Positions 37,148-45,977 are shown, counted from the stretch's first letter. The stretch: DNA of 64,000 nt from Idiomarina abyssalis (GCF_900116625.1 NZ_FPBE01000001.1:248001-312000); one strand, 5' to 3'. Notes: generated by a model not told the origin, from the sequence alone. Numbers and translations are program-made.

Positions 37148-37747
37148 ATGCGTCACTGCTGGATATTACCGGATCATCCGTTACGTGAGCAGGTTGAATC
37201 ATTTATTTGTGAACGTTACTGGCTTAACTTCAATGCCTGTCTACGCTCTTTGCCGCGTTTACTTATCGCTGTATTCGATGACGCTAAGCTGATTGCTGCC
37301 TGCGGAGTTCAGTTGGCTGACGAACAACCGCTATTTTCGCAAACGTATTTAACCAAACCTATTACTGGTTACCAGGTGAACTCCAGACCTCTGCCGCCCC
37401 CGGAACGCTTGGCCGAAGTTGGGTCAATGGCGGCATTAGATCCAAGTTACTTACCCTTATTATTTCGTGCGGTAGTTAGGCTTCTGAACTCGCATAACCG
37501 AACGGCTGTGATATTTACCGCCACTCGAGCGCTGCAAAAGTACTTTAGTCGTTTGGGTATTGCATTAACAGCATTAGAAACCGCGCAACAAAGCGCGTTA
37601 CCTGAGTCAACACGTGACCTCTGGGGGAATTACTATCAGCATCAGCCGGTGGTGTTGGCCGGGTGGTTAGAGCAAGGCTGCGTTTTTGAGCAACTTATTA
37701 CGACACAAGATTCAAATCATGTCTCTGTTCGCGAGGTTGCCTTATGA
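37148..37747 (+). CDS. Thermostable-hemolysin-family protein (GNAT-like)
   Basis: 199 residues, matching the Vibrio delta-VPH 'thermostable hemolysin' family in length and in motifs (IAACGVQLADEQPLFSQTYL, RLAEVGSMAALDPSYLPLLF, FTATRALQKYFSRLGI). Established knowledge places this family in the N-acyltransferase-like fold class; the hemolysin name is historical. First gene of an operon with an acyl ligase, so an acyl or aminoacyl transfer role is plausible. AAGGAG precedes the ATG. The stop overlaps the next gene (ATGA). Confidence 0.8.
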   Translation: MRHCWILPDHPLREQVESFICERYWLNFNACLRSLPRLLIAVFDDAKLIAACGVQLADEQPLFSQTYLTKPITGYQVNSRPLPPPERLAEVGSMAALDPSYLPLLFRAVVRLLNSHNRTAVIFTATRALQKYFSRLGIALTALETAQQSALPESTRDLWGNYYQHQPVVLAGWLEQGCVFEQLITTQDSNHVSVREVAL

Positions 37748-39135
37748 ATGCTTTGTTCGAACGAATTCAGCAGCACGCATTAACTGCTCCTGATGCAATT
37801 GCACTGTCCTCTGAACAGCAAAAGCTGAGTTACCAAGCGCTTGTAGAGGCTGTTTATAAACGAGTTGAGCAACTTAAGCAGCAATCTCAGAGAATCTTTC
37901 TTTTACACAGCCCAGACCCTGTTGCGTGGGTGATTGAAGACTTAGCGCTCATGCTGGCTAATAAGGTTTGCATACCGGTACCGCCATTTTTCAGTCAGCA
38001 ACAGCAGGCCTACTTACAGAAAAAGGTAAGTGATAACAAACCGCTTCCGTCTGGAACATCAAAAGTTACTTTTACCTCAGGTAGTACCGGCGAACCCAAA
38101 GGTGTCTGCTTATCTGTCGAAAACCAACTGAACACGGTTGCTGCTTTGGCTGAGCGTGTTGCTGAGGTTAGTGTCTATCGCCACATGGTTATTATGCCGT
38201 TATCTATTCTTCTGGAGAATATTGCCGGTGTTTATCTGGCATTGTGGCTAGGAGCAGAAGTTCTGCTTTTTAAAGGCGAAACACTAGGGCTGAAAGGCTC
38301 GTCCTCAATACACGCTAATACGTTCTTTTCAGCATTATCTCACTATCAACCCGATAGCTTAATTCTCACGCCGGCGTTGCTTAATGCTCTTGTCGAAGGA
38401 ACTAAACGCGGGGCTATTGATGCGAAACAGTTCAAGTTACTCGCCGTCGGTGGTGCTCGTCTGAGTTCAACCTTGGAACGACAAGCATTGGCGTTGGGGC
38501 TGCCTGTTGTTCAGGGGTATGGGTTATCTGAATTCAGTTCGGTGGTTGCGCTGAATGCGCCCGCTGCGGTCGTGCCAGGAACGGTTGGACACCCTCTGAA
38601 CCATGCCGTTGTCACAATACGCGATGGTGGTGTGGTCGTCAGAGGAAATACCATGCTGGGTTATTGGGACAGCCCTGACAGCTGGTTTCCGAGCGAGATT
38701 AACACGGGCGATTTAGGGCAGTTTGATGAAGACGGGCGATTAATCATTTTAGGGCGACGAAAGCACATCATTGTGAATGCCTATGGCCGTAATATTGACC
38801 CTGAGTGGTTAGAGGCAGAGCTGTGCAGTCAGCTATCTATTCACCAAGCGGCAGTATTTGGCGATGAAGAAATACCGCTGACAGCGTTGGTGGTGCTAAC
38901 GAGTCCTTCAACAGCTGAGCAGGTTAGCTCGGTTATTTATCAGGTCAACCAACAGCTCCCGGACTACGCGCGCATCCAACGTTATGTTGTTTTGAAAGAA
39001 CCTTTCACCGTCAGCAACGGTTTGTTAACCGGCACCGGGCGCTTACGACGTCTCGCTATCAAAGACGCTTATCGGGTTGATATTGACCCTACAACTTATT
39101 CATCTGCTAACGAGGTATACGATGATGTTCTTTAA
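37744..39135 (+). CDS. AMP-dependent acyl ligase
   Basis: 463 residues. ANL-superfamily adenylating enzyme: P-loop-like FTSGSTGEPKGVCLS (about 110-124), core VVQGYGLSEFSSV, GDLGQFDEDGRLIILGRRKHIIV and NIDPEWLEAEL. The C-terminal A10 region reads NGLLTGTGRLRR, where the usual catalytic Lys is Arg, so adenylation may be weak or altered. Compact compared with FadD. Likely activates an acyl substrate for the operon. Overlaps both neighbours. Confidence 0.85.
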   Translation: MNALFERIQQHALTAPDAIALSSEQQKLSYQALVEAVYKRVEQLKQQSQRIFLLHSPDPVAWVIEDLALMLANKVCIPVPPFFSQQQQAYLQKKVSDNKPLPSGTSKVTFTSGSTGEPKGVCLSVENQLNTVAALAERVAEVSVYRHMVIMPLSILLENIAGVYLALWLGAEVLLFKGETLGLKGSSSIHANTFFSALSHYQPDSLILTPALLNALVEGTKRGAIDAKQFKLLAVGGARLSSTLERQALALGLPVVQGYGLSEFSSVVALNAPAAVVPGTVGHPLNHAVVTIRDGGVVVRGNTMLGYWDSPDSWFPSEINTGDLGQFDEDGRLIILGRRKHIIVNAYGRNIDPEWLEAELCSQLSIHQAAVFGDEEIPLTALVVLTSPSTAEQVSSVIYQVNQQLPDYARIQRYVVLKEPFTVSNGLLTGTGRLRRLAIKDAYRVDIDPTTYSSANEVYDDVL

Positions 39136-39787
39136 TACTTTATGCAAACAAACCCAAAACGAACAACGCTATTTACTGAGCGCGCCTGCCATTCAACAAG
39201 CGTTGCAGGGTGAGATAACCATAGAAAGATATCGTGCTTTTTTAACTCAGGCTTACCACCATGTTAAGCACACCACGCCATTATTAATGCGCTGTGGCAG
39301 CAAGCTGTCGTTTCGGGATGAGTGGCTGCGTAAAGCAGTCATCGAGTATATCAATGAAGAATACGGCCATGAACGCTGGATACTTAATGATATTAAGGCG
39401 GCTGGCGGTGACGTTGAAGTCGCGCAGTCGAGTGAACCACATACGTCAACCCAGGCGATGGTATCACTGGTTTATCAAGCTATCGACAATGAGCACCCTG
39501 CGGCATTTTTCGGTATGGCGCATGTGCTGGAAGGCACTAGCGTTAAGCTGGCAACGCAGGCTGCGGGAAAAATAAAAGACGCACTGCAACTACCGGACTC
39601 TGCGTTCAGCTACTTACTGTCGCACGGTGACTTAGACCAGGAGCATGTGCAGTTTTTTGAACAGCTGATGAACCAAGTGACCGATGAACAAGCTAAGGAA
39701 GTCATTGTGCGTACAGCGAAGCATGTTTATCGGCTTTACGGTGACATGTTTCGTGCTCTTCCTGAACTGGCAGGAGAGCCGCTATGA
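39122..39787 (+). CDS. Heme-oxygenase-like putative diiron oxidase
   Basis: 221 residues from the ATG at 39122 (GAGG upstream; 39125 is an alternative). All-helical TenA/PqqC/UndA-like fold. Candidate metal ligands in order are AYHHVKHTTP, EEYGHERWILND, HVLEGTS and SHGDLDQEHVQFF, the His/Glu/Asp pattern of heme-oxygenase-like diiron oxidases. Related enzymes (UndA, SznF) carry out C-C or N oxidation. Overlaps the ligase by 14 bases and the SDR by 4. Confidence 0.72.
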   Translation: MMFFNTLCKQTQNEQRYLLSAPAIQQALQGEITIERYRAFLTQAYHHVKHTTPLLMRCGSKLSFRDEWLRKAVIEYINEEYGHERWILNDIKAAGGDVEVAQSSEPHTSTQAMVSLVYQAIDNEHPAAFFGMAHVLEGTSVKLATQAAGKIKDALQLPDSAFSYLLSHGDLDQEHVQFFEQLMNQVTDEQAKEVIVRTAKHVYRLYGDMFRALPELAGEPL

Positions 39788-40590
39788 GTCAGTTTAACTG
39801 GCAACAGCAAACTATTGTACTAACCGGTGCGGCGGGTGGGCTTGGTCAATCCCTTGCAGAAGCACTGAGTCAACGAGGGGCCAGGCTTATTATGGTAGGG
39901 CGCACCAGTGGCACGCTTGACGCTCTGGCAAAGCGGCTTAATCAGACGCCATTTTTGGCTGATTTAACTCAACAGAGTGAACGTGCGCGGCTGCTTAAAT
40001 TTATAACAGAGCAGGGCGCAGCGGTAACCGGATTAATTAACAATGCCGCAGTCACTCATGAAGGCCTGTTCGGTAATGCTACTGCCGATGATATTGAGCG
40101 TGTCATTACTACGAACTTAATGGTCCCCATTGCATTGACTCATGATTTTCTGCCGGTGTTAAGCGCCAATAAAGGTTGGGTTTTGAATGTCGGCTCGGTA
40201 TTCGGTGCTATCGGTTTTCCGGGTCAAAGCCTTTATTGTGCCAGCAAATTCGGCTTGCGAGGCTTTAGCGAAGCGTTGAATAGGGAGTTGCTGAACAGCG
40301 ATATTCATGTGATGTACGCAGCCCCACGTGCCATTAAGACCTCACTGAATAATGGTTTGATTAGCCGGTTAAATACAACACTTAAAACCAAACAGGATGC
40401 TCCGCAGCGGGTTGCGCAGCAGCTTGCCACGCAAATAGAGAACCGTTCGTGGTTGCGAACACTCGGATGGCCGGAGCGGCTATTCGTTCGCCTAAACGGG
40501 CTGTGGCCTGAACAGGTAGGACGGAGTTTGAGAAAAGCACGAGATACTTTATATCAATTACTTGAGGAATACCGCCATGAAAAGCACTAA
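39784..40590 (+). CDS. Short-chain dehydrogenase/reductase
   Basis: 268 residues. Rossmann cofactor motif TGAAGGLGQSLAEAL, NNAA, and the YxxxK catalytic pair in SLYCASKFGLRGF. NAD(P)-dependent oxidoreductase of the classical SDR type; the RxS near VGRTSG suggests NADPH. In this operon it likely reduces or oxidises the product of the acyl pathway. Overlaps the preceding gene (ATGA). Confidence 0.88.
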   Translation: MSQFNWQQQTIVLTGAAGGLGQSLAEALSQRGARLIMVGRTSGTLDALAKRLNQTPFLADLTQQSERARLLKFITEQGAAVTGLINNAAVTHEGLFGNATADDIERVITTNLMVPIALTHDFLPVLSANKGWVLNVGSVFGAIGFPGQSLYCASKFGLRGFSEALNRELLNSDIHVMYAAPRAIKTSLNNGLISRLNTTLKTKQDAPQRVAQQLATQIENRSWLRTLGWPERLFVRLNGLWPEQVGRSLRKARDTLYQLLEEYRHEKH

Positions 40591-41236
40591 ATTATACGCA
40601 TTTGTTTTAATCGGTTTATTGGGGCTGCCAGCGTTATCGGCTGAATTTAATAGCAGCGATAACAGTCAGCAACGCTTGCATGACCTTCAACAGCGCTGGG
40701 CAACGGTGAACTACCAATTAGAAAATGACAAACAAAAGCAAGAGTTTGAAGCGCTTGTCGCAGATGCTCAGCAGTGGGTTGAGCAAGAACCTGAGTCCGC
40801 CCCCGCACACATATGGTTGGGTATTATTAAAAGCACTTACGCAGGTGCAAAAGGTGGGTTAGGAGCGCTGAGTCTGGCGAAAGAGTCGAAAAAGTCGCTG
40901 GAGAAAGCGCTTGAGTTAGATCCGAATGCGCTCGATGGTTCAGCTTATGCCTCTCTGGGTACCTTGTATTACAAAGTCCCGGGTTGGCCGTTCGGATTTG
41001 GTGACGATGATAAGGCACAGCAACTGCTTGAAAAAGCCTTAACAATTAACCCCGATGGCATTGACCCTAACTACTTTTACGCGGATTATTGGTTTGAGCA
41101 GGGCAATTACGCAAAAGCAGAGCATTACGCTCAAAAAGCATTAAAAGCGGCTCCCAGACCTGAACGACAATTAGCCGATGAAGCGCGTCGTGCAGAGGTG
41201 AATCAGTTGTTGGCTAAAATACAGCGCGAACAATAA
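40577..41236 (+). CDS. Exported TPR protein
   Basis: 219 residues from the ATG at 40577 (GAGG at 40564). N-terminal signal peptide (FVLIGLLGLPALSA). TPR-like repeats around DPNALDGSAYASLGTLYY and YFYADYWFEQGNYAKAEHYA. Periplasmic scaffold or partner-binding protein; the role in the operon is unknown. Overlaps the SDR gene by 14 bases. Confidence 0.7.
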   Translation: MKSTKLYAFVLIGLLGLPALSAEFNSSDNSQQRLHDLQQRWATVNYQLENDKQKQEFEALVADAQQWVEQEPESAPAHIWLGIIKSTYAGAKGGLGALSLAKESKKSLEKALELDPNALDGSAYASLGTLYYKVPGWPFGFGDDDKAQQLLEKALTINPDGIDPNYFYADYWFEQGNYAKAEHYAQKALKAAPRPERQLADEARRAEVNQLLAKIQREQ

Positions 41237-41256
41237 ATAGTAAGGATGTGGGCTAC

Positions 41257-41919
41257 ATGGATCTATTGTTGGTCGAAGATGATGCAATGCTCGGGCAAGC
41301 CGTTGAACTTGGTTTGTCCGAGCGGCAATTTAATGTGCAATGGGTTCGTACTGGTGCGGCAGCGATTAGTGAGAGTCAGCGAGTTAATTATGATGTCGTT
41401 GTCCTTGACCTGGGGCTGCCGGATTTAGATGGTAGTCGCGTATTGTCCTCCTTGCGTAAAAAAGGACAAGTGCTGCCGATATTAGTGCTGACAGCGAGAG
41501 ACGACAGCTCAGAAACTGTGAAGCTGCTGGATCTTGGTGCTGATGATTACATGATAAAGCCTTTTGATATGAACGAGCTTGCAGCGAGACTGCGCGCTTT
41601 AGTAAGGCGTCAACGAGGGTATGCGACACCAGAGTTGAGTTGTGGGCCTATCAGCCTGGATGAGTTAAATTTTCAGGTGCTTGTTAATCAACAGCCAGTG
41701 AATTTGTCGAAACGTGAGTTTGAGTTATTGCGTGCAATGATGGCTGCGCCGGAACGGGTTCATAGTCGAGATAAGTTAGAGCAAATCGTTTTTCGTAATG
41801 AGCAGCAGGTAGAGAGTAATGCGTTGGAAGTGCATGTCCACAACTTGCGCAAAAAGCTTGGCAATAAGGAGTGGATTCAGACCATTCGCGGCGTGGGGTA
41901 TCGTTTAGCATGTGGCTAA
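41257..41919 (+). CDS. OmpR-family response regulator, PmrA/QseB-like
   Basis: 220 residues from the ATG at 41257 (AAGGA 11 bp upstream; GTG at 41248 is possible but too close). Receiver with LLVEDD, phospho-Asp in VLDLGLPDLDG and Lys in YMIKPFD. C-terminal winged helix with SNALEVHVHNLRKKLG, the recognition helix signature of QseB/PmrA. That family binds CTTAA-type direct repeats, matching boxes in this region. Co-transcribed with the biosynthetic genes and the kinase. Confidence 0.9.
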   Translation: MDLLLVEDDAMLGQAVELGLSERQFNVQWVRTGAAAISESQRVNYDVVVLDLGLPDLDGSRVLSSLRKKGQVLPILVLTARDDSSETVKLLDLGADDYMIKPFDMNELAARLRALVRRQRGYATPELSCGPISLDELNFQVLVNQQPVNLSKREFELLRAMMAAPERVHSRDKLEQIVFRNEQQVESNALEVHVHNLRKKLGNKEWIQTIRGVGYRLACG

Positions 41920-43286
41920 ATAGCAGAGTAAAAACGAAACTCAACTCGATACGTCGGCGAATCCTTGTCGCTGTCTCTGCGGTTTATTTGTTAAGCGCGA
42001 CGGTATCTGCCATATGGATTTACGCAGAAATAAGTCACGAGGTTGATGAGCTATTTGATGCAGAGATGGTTCAGCAGGCAAAAACGCTATTGGCATTATT
42101 ACCCCGCGATGGAGCTGTCGTATCGCGTGACATAACGATTAGTCGTATAAATGCGCATTCATATGAAGACAAACTCTCCTATCGTATCGAGACGATTGAC
42201 GGTAAGCGCATAATGCAAACGGAAGGATCTTTGGACCCCTCTGTTATCCCTTTTAAAGAGGGCTTCTCAGTTAAGACGGTAGATAATGAGCTTTGGCATA
42301 GCTTCGGTTTGAGTTCGCCGGCTAGAGATTATCGCATTCTTCTCTTGCAGCAAGATGAATTTCGTTCTGAAATACGCGGTGATCTGACGACCGACATGGT
42401 TGTGCCCATTTTAACCTTATTGCCATTAATGTTGTGGTTAGGCTGGTGGACCATAAACCAAAACTTTGCCAGCTTCAGAAGGCTGGCAGAAGCACTTAGG
42501 CGCAAGCGATCAGACGATTATAGGCCGTTCGTTGAGTCGAATGATACTGAGGAAGTGTCGTTGGTGAAAGGTGCGTTAAATCATTATCTGACGCGTATTG
42601 AGCAAACATTTTTGCGCGAAAAGCAGTTTTCTGCGGATGCCGCGCATGAGCTCAGAACGCCACTGGCCAGCCTGAAAGCGCAGTTGCAAAATCAGTGGCA
42701 AAAAGCTTCAACTCAGCAGCAAAAAGAAGAGCTGGAATCGCTGTTAGCCAGTACGGATAGATTAGTGAGTCTGGTCGAAAGTCTACTTTTACTCTCCAAG
42801 ACGGAGTTACCGCCGCAACATTGGAGACAAGTCAACGCTGCCGCTACTCTTCGACAGGTCATTTCGGATTATTACCAGTGGGCTGATTCGCGGCGGTTAG
42901 TGATGGATGTGAATCTTCCCGACACCGTCTTATGGCGCTCAGAAGAGCGTTATCTAACGATGTTATTCAGTAACCTTGTTGATAATGCGATTAAATATGC
43001 AGCACCTCAATCGTCGATTGACATTCAATGTGATGGTTCTCTCTTTACAATACGCAATCGTATTGAAAAATCTCACCACGTTGACGCTAAACGGCTGACC
43101 GAGCGTTTTTATCGTGGTGGTCAGCTGAGGGAAGAAGGCGCTGGGTTAGGTTTGAGTATTGTCAGTAATTTAGCCAAACAGTTAGGGTTAAAGTTGACTC
43201 TTGCTCTTGAAGACGATTGGTTTGTTGCAAAAGTTGAGGCTGATCAAGCATTGCTTGAAAAGCCTGTAATCTCCAGAAAGCCTTAA
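41910..43286 (+). CDS. Sensor histidine kinase, partner of the PmrA/QseB-like regulator
   Basis: 458 residues from the ATG at 41910 (overlaps the regulator stop). Helix one about 17-38, periplasmic sensing region, helix two (MVVPILTLLPLMLWLGWW), then dimerisation H-box AADAAHELRTPLASLKAQ-type (ADAAHELRTPL) with the phospho-His, and the ATPase domain with NLVDNAIKYA and GAGLGLSIVSNL. QseC/PmrB-like layout. Its signal is unknown. Confidence 0.9.
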   Translation: MWLNSRVKTKLNSIRRRILVAVSAVYLLSATVSAIWIYAEISHEVDELFDAEMVQQAKTLLALLPRDGAVVSRDITISRINAHSYEDKLSYRIETIDGKRIMQTEGSLDPSVIPFKEGFSVKTVDNELWHSFGLSSPARDYRILLLQQDEFRSEIRGDLTTDMVVPILTLLPLMLWLGWWTINQNFASFRRLAEALRRKRSDDYRPFVESNDTEEVSLVKGALNHYLTRIEQTFLREKQFSADAAHELRTPLASLKAQLQNQWQKASTQQQKEELESLLASTDRLVSLVESLLLLSKTELPPQHWRQVNAAATLRQVISDYYQWADSRRLVMDVNLPDTVLWRSEERYLTMLFSNLVDNAIKYAAPQSSIDIQCDGSLFTIRNRIEKSHHVDAKRLTERFYRGGQLREEGAGLGLSIVSNLAKQLGLKLTLALEDDWFVAKVEADQALLEKPVISRKP

Positions 43287-43298
43287 TGTTGTCTTAAT
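43282..43298. promoter_or_regulatory. PmrA-type box before the cytochrome b561 gene
   Basis: CTTAAT-GTTGT-CTTAAT, the same 11-bp periodicity, overlapping the end of the kinase gene. TGTTAC about 8 bp later could be the -10. It would give the cytochrome gene its own PmrA-dependent promoter. Confidence 0.6.
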
Positions 43299-43342
43299 AT
43301 TGTCCTGTTACTCTGAAGTTAATGACTAGAAGGAGTAACATT

Positions 43343-43837
43343 ATGGATAGGCATTATTCACCATTATCGCGCATATTGCACTGGCTAGGCGCCATGGCAG
43401 TTATTGTCATGCTGACACTCGGGTTTATGATGTTTTTTGCCGACTCCCGGGAGGTAAAACATTTTTCTGAAGCTGCCCACATTGGTGTTGGCTTTTTTGC
43501 CTTCTTATTAATAGGCTGGCGCAGTGTATTACGACTGTATCAGGGGTTCCCTGAGCCGGCCCACACTTCCGCAGAAAGGGTTGCCAGATACCTTCATTAC
43601 GCTCTGCTATTAACAATGCTGGTTTTAATTGTAACGGGACCACTGTATTTATTTACTGAAAATGATCCACTGTCAGTTTTTGGTTGGTTTGCCGTATCAT
43701 TTGACTTAAGAGTTCTCGAATGGATTCATGAGCCTGCAGAGGAAGTGCACAAGGTGCTGGGTACTTATATACTGCCGTTTCTATTGATATTACATATTGG
43801 TGGCGGGGTTCGCCACTTCTATAAACACCGTGCTTAA
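43343..43837 (+). CDS. Cytochrome b561-family protein
   Basis: 164 residues from the ATG at 43343 (AAGGAG). Four membrane helices with paired His ligands (ILHWLGA, HIGVGFFAF, YLHYALL, LHIGGGVRHF). Inner-membrane di-heme cytochrome that passes electrons from quinone or to an oxidant. Close to a putative oxidase operon and sharing its promoter element, so it may supply electrons; this is inference. Confidence 0.88.
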   Translation: MDRHYSPLSRILHWLGAMAVIVMLTLGFMMFFADSREVKHFSEAAHIGVGFFAFLLIGWRSVLRLYQGFPEPAHTSAERVARYLHYALLLTMLVLIVTGPLYLFTENDPLSVFGWFAVSFDLRVLEWIHEPAEEVHKVLGTYILPFLLILHIGGGVRHFYKHRA

Positions 43838-43863
43838 CTCGCGTTACTTTTCACGAGTTAAGC
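43832..43863. terminator. Hairpin after the cytochrome b561 gene
   Basis: GCTTAACTCG and CGAGTTAAGC form a perfect 10-bp stem with a 12-nt loop, overlapping the stop. No T-run on either side, so termination is not certain. Confidence 0.45.
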
Positions 43864-43886
43864 CGTTATCAGTAGTAAGAAGGCTA

Positions 43887-44813
43887 TCACTTTAACGCTG
43901 AGATATTTTCAGCCGTTAATTCAATAATGCGTTGTCGTGCTTCTGGAGAGGTCCAGGCGTTATGCGGCGTTACAATGAGGTTCAAGGGCTCATTTAACGC
44001 ATCTAGCAACGGATGACCGTCTTTTGGCGGCTCTTGCGGAAGAACGTCCGTTGCATAGCCGCCAATTTGGCCTTTCCGTAATGCGTCCAGCACGTCGTGC
44101 TCGTTTGCAACGCCACCTCGGGCATTATTAATGACTAAAGTGTGAGGCTGGCAATGCTTGATATTCTGGCGGTTAAGCAAGCCTTTTGTTTCGTCGGTGA
44201 GCGGGCAATGAAACGAAATAACGTCGGCTTCAGGCAATAGCTCATCAAAACTTGGGCGCGAGTCGTCTGTTTTACCCGGTCGAGCGGTAAAGGTTACGCG
44301 CATACCCAATGCTTCAGCCTGTTTTTTTACCGCTTGCCCAAGTTCACCCGAGCCGACAATAACCAGACGCTTGCCCTCAAGTTGAAACGTTGGCGGATCA
44401 AGCAGGGTAAATAAAGGGGACTTTTGCCAGTCGCCAGCGGCCATACGCTTTTGCATAACCGGCATTTTTGTTGCCAACGACAGCATCATCATTAATGTGT
44501 GCTGAACCACACTGGGTGTTCCGTAAGCCTCAACATTTTTAACGGGAATACCAAGCTTCTCGGCCGCCTTTAAGTCAACATTATTCATGCCTGTAGCAAG
44601 CACACAAACTAGCTTTAACTTTTCTGCCTTCTTTAAAGAAGCTTCGTTCAGCACCACTTTGTTGGTAATAACGATATCGGCATTTTGAATACGTTCATCG
44701 ACTTGTTCGGGCGAAGTCAGTGAATGGCAAATAAGCTCGTTGACCTGATTTTCAATAGGAGATAAATCAACGCCTTCACCCAAACTGTCGTTATCTAAGA
44801 TTACCGCTTTCAT
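43887..44813 (-). CDS. D-2-hydroxyacid dehydrogenase
   Basis: 308 residues from the ATG at 44813, which follows AGGAG; a longer frame exists. NAD-dependent family enzyme with GSGELGQAVKKQAEALG (Rossmann), VINNARGGVANEHDVL and the catalytic His in TPHNAWTSPEARQR. Converts 2-keto acids and D-2-hydroxy acids, possibly hydroxypyruvate/glyoxylate. The substrate is not fixed by sequence. Confidence 0.88.
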   Translation of the reverse strand: MKAVILDNDSLGEGVDLSPIENQVNELICHSLTSPEQVDERIQNADIVITNKVVLNEASLKKAEKLKLVCVLATGMNNVDLKAAEKLGIPVKNVEAYGTPSVVQHTLMMMLSLATKMPVMQKRMAAGDWQKSPLFTLLDPPTFQLEGKRLVIVGSGELGQAVKKQAEALGMRVTFTARPGKTDDSRPSFDELLPEADVISFHCPLTDETKGLLNRQNIKHCQPHTLVINNARGGVANEHDVLDALRKGQIGGYATDVLPQEPPKDGHPLLDALNEPLNLIVTPHNAWTSPEARQRIIELTAENISALK

Positions 44814-44890
44814 AATGACTCCTACTGCAAACAATAATTACTGGTTTTAGCGATAGCTTATCATTAACTCCAAGTTTTGCTGGTACTGGT

Positions 44891-44918
44891 GAGGAAGAAA
44901 TATTAAGCTTTCTTCCTC
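44891..44918. promoter_or_regulatory. Perfect hairpin before the DUF3137-lemA pair
   Basis: GAGGAAGAAA (44891-44900) and TTTCTTCCTC (44909-44918) form a 10-bp stem with an 8-nt loop. The 5' arm resembles a ribosome-binding sequence. It lies 19 bp before the TTG proposed as the next start, and has no T-run, so it may be a leader structure. Confidence 0.5.
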
Positions 44919-44936
44919 AATTCAAACAAACTGATA

Positions 44937-45977
44937 TTGCAAAACGTGCTCTATTATAAAAACAACAAAGCACTTATTTCGCTGCTAAAAAACATTAAAA
45001 GGCAAGTGTCATTAAGCCGCTCCCGGCAGGAGCTGGACGCAGTTATTTCTGAGCTCAAATGCTTCTCTGGTAGTTATCAATTTAATACAAAAGCCTATTG
45101 GATTATTTTTACCGTCGTATTATTAGCAACGGGGCTACTGAGTTACTGGGACTGGTCCCAGCGGCAGCATTTTCAGCAAAGCACCTGGATTATTATTGCG
45201 GCCGGCGGGGCATTAACGTTGCTTTCCGGTATTACCGCTTATTACCCGCACCATATTATGTCGAAAGTGTCTCATGCTTTGTTACAGCGCGATGGCTTGC
45301 TCGATAATAATCTGACGCCGGTCACTTTTAATAGGAAAGCGATAGCGCGCCATTTTCAACAACGTTTTAGTGAGTTTCACCGAGGTAATTATAGCCGCGA
45401 AATTCACGAGCTGTTTAAAGGCAGTTACCAGGGCGATGAGTACTCGTTTGACTATCACTACTACCATTTTCATTATGTCGATGAGCGTATTGTTACTGAA
45501 ACCTACACTGACGGTAACGGTCGGGTAAGAACGCGCACCCGTCGTGAATATGATCATTATGATCGCTATGGTTTGATTTTACCTTTTGGCTTACTGCGTA
45601 ATTTTGCGGTTATTGGCTTTAGCCTTCCGGGAGCAGGTAAAGCAACATACAAGCCTGCATCTAATCGTTTTAATAAAGTATTTAAGGTGGTCGCTGCCAG
45701 TGAAATTGAAGCGGCTAAAGCCATGAAGCCAACGGTTGTTGTCGCTTTTGAAGAGCTTAGCAATGTATTATCGAAAGTAAATTTTGAAGTGAATGATGCG
45801 GCTGACTTATGTCTTTCATTTGCTGACAAGGATCTTATTGCAACGCCGAATAAGGTTAAAATAAGTGAGTTTGAGGCTTTTATCGAGGCATTAGAAGGCG
45901 AGCAGGAGTTTGAAAAATTAAAGGCAGCACTGAGTCATGTTCACTATGTGATGACTAAGCTGGACAGTAACTTTTAG
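44937..45977 (+). CDS. DUF3137-like membrane protein upstream of lemA
   Basis: 346 residues, starting at TTG 44937 with no good ribosome binding site, so the start is uncertain. Two membrane helices (about 55-75 and 85-105) are followed by a cytoplasmic domain with LPFGLLRNFAVIGFS and YKPASNRFNKVFKV. The pattern fits DUF3137, often encoded beside LemA, which supports the call. Possible role in membrane quality control; no direct evidence. Confidence 0.65.
   Translation: MQNVLYYKNNKALISLLKNIKRQVSLSRSRQELDAVISELKCFSGSYQFNTKAYWIIFTVVLLATGLLSYWDWSQRQHFQQSTWIIIAAGGALTLLSGITAYYPHHIMSKVSHALLQRDGLLDNNLTPVTFNRKAIARHFQQRFSEFHRGNYSREIHELFKGSYQGDEYSFDYHYYHFHYVDERIVTETYTDGNGRVRTRTRREYDHYDRYGLILPFGLLRNFAVIGFSLPGAGKATYKPASNRFNKVFKVVAASEIEAAKAMKPTVVVAFEELSNVLSKVNFEVNDAADLCLSFADKDLIATPNKVKISEFEAFIEALEGEQEFEKLKAALSHVHYVMTKLDSNF

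Noticed and set aside
37148-37747. Reading the first operon gene as a true hemolysin toxin
   Set aside because: No signal peptide or pore-forming features; the family name is historical and the context is enzymatic.
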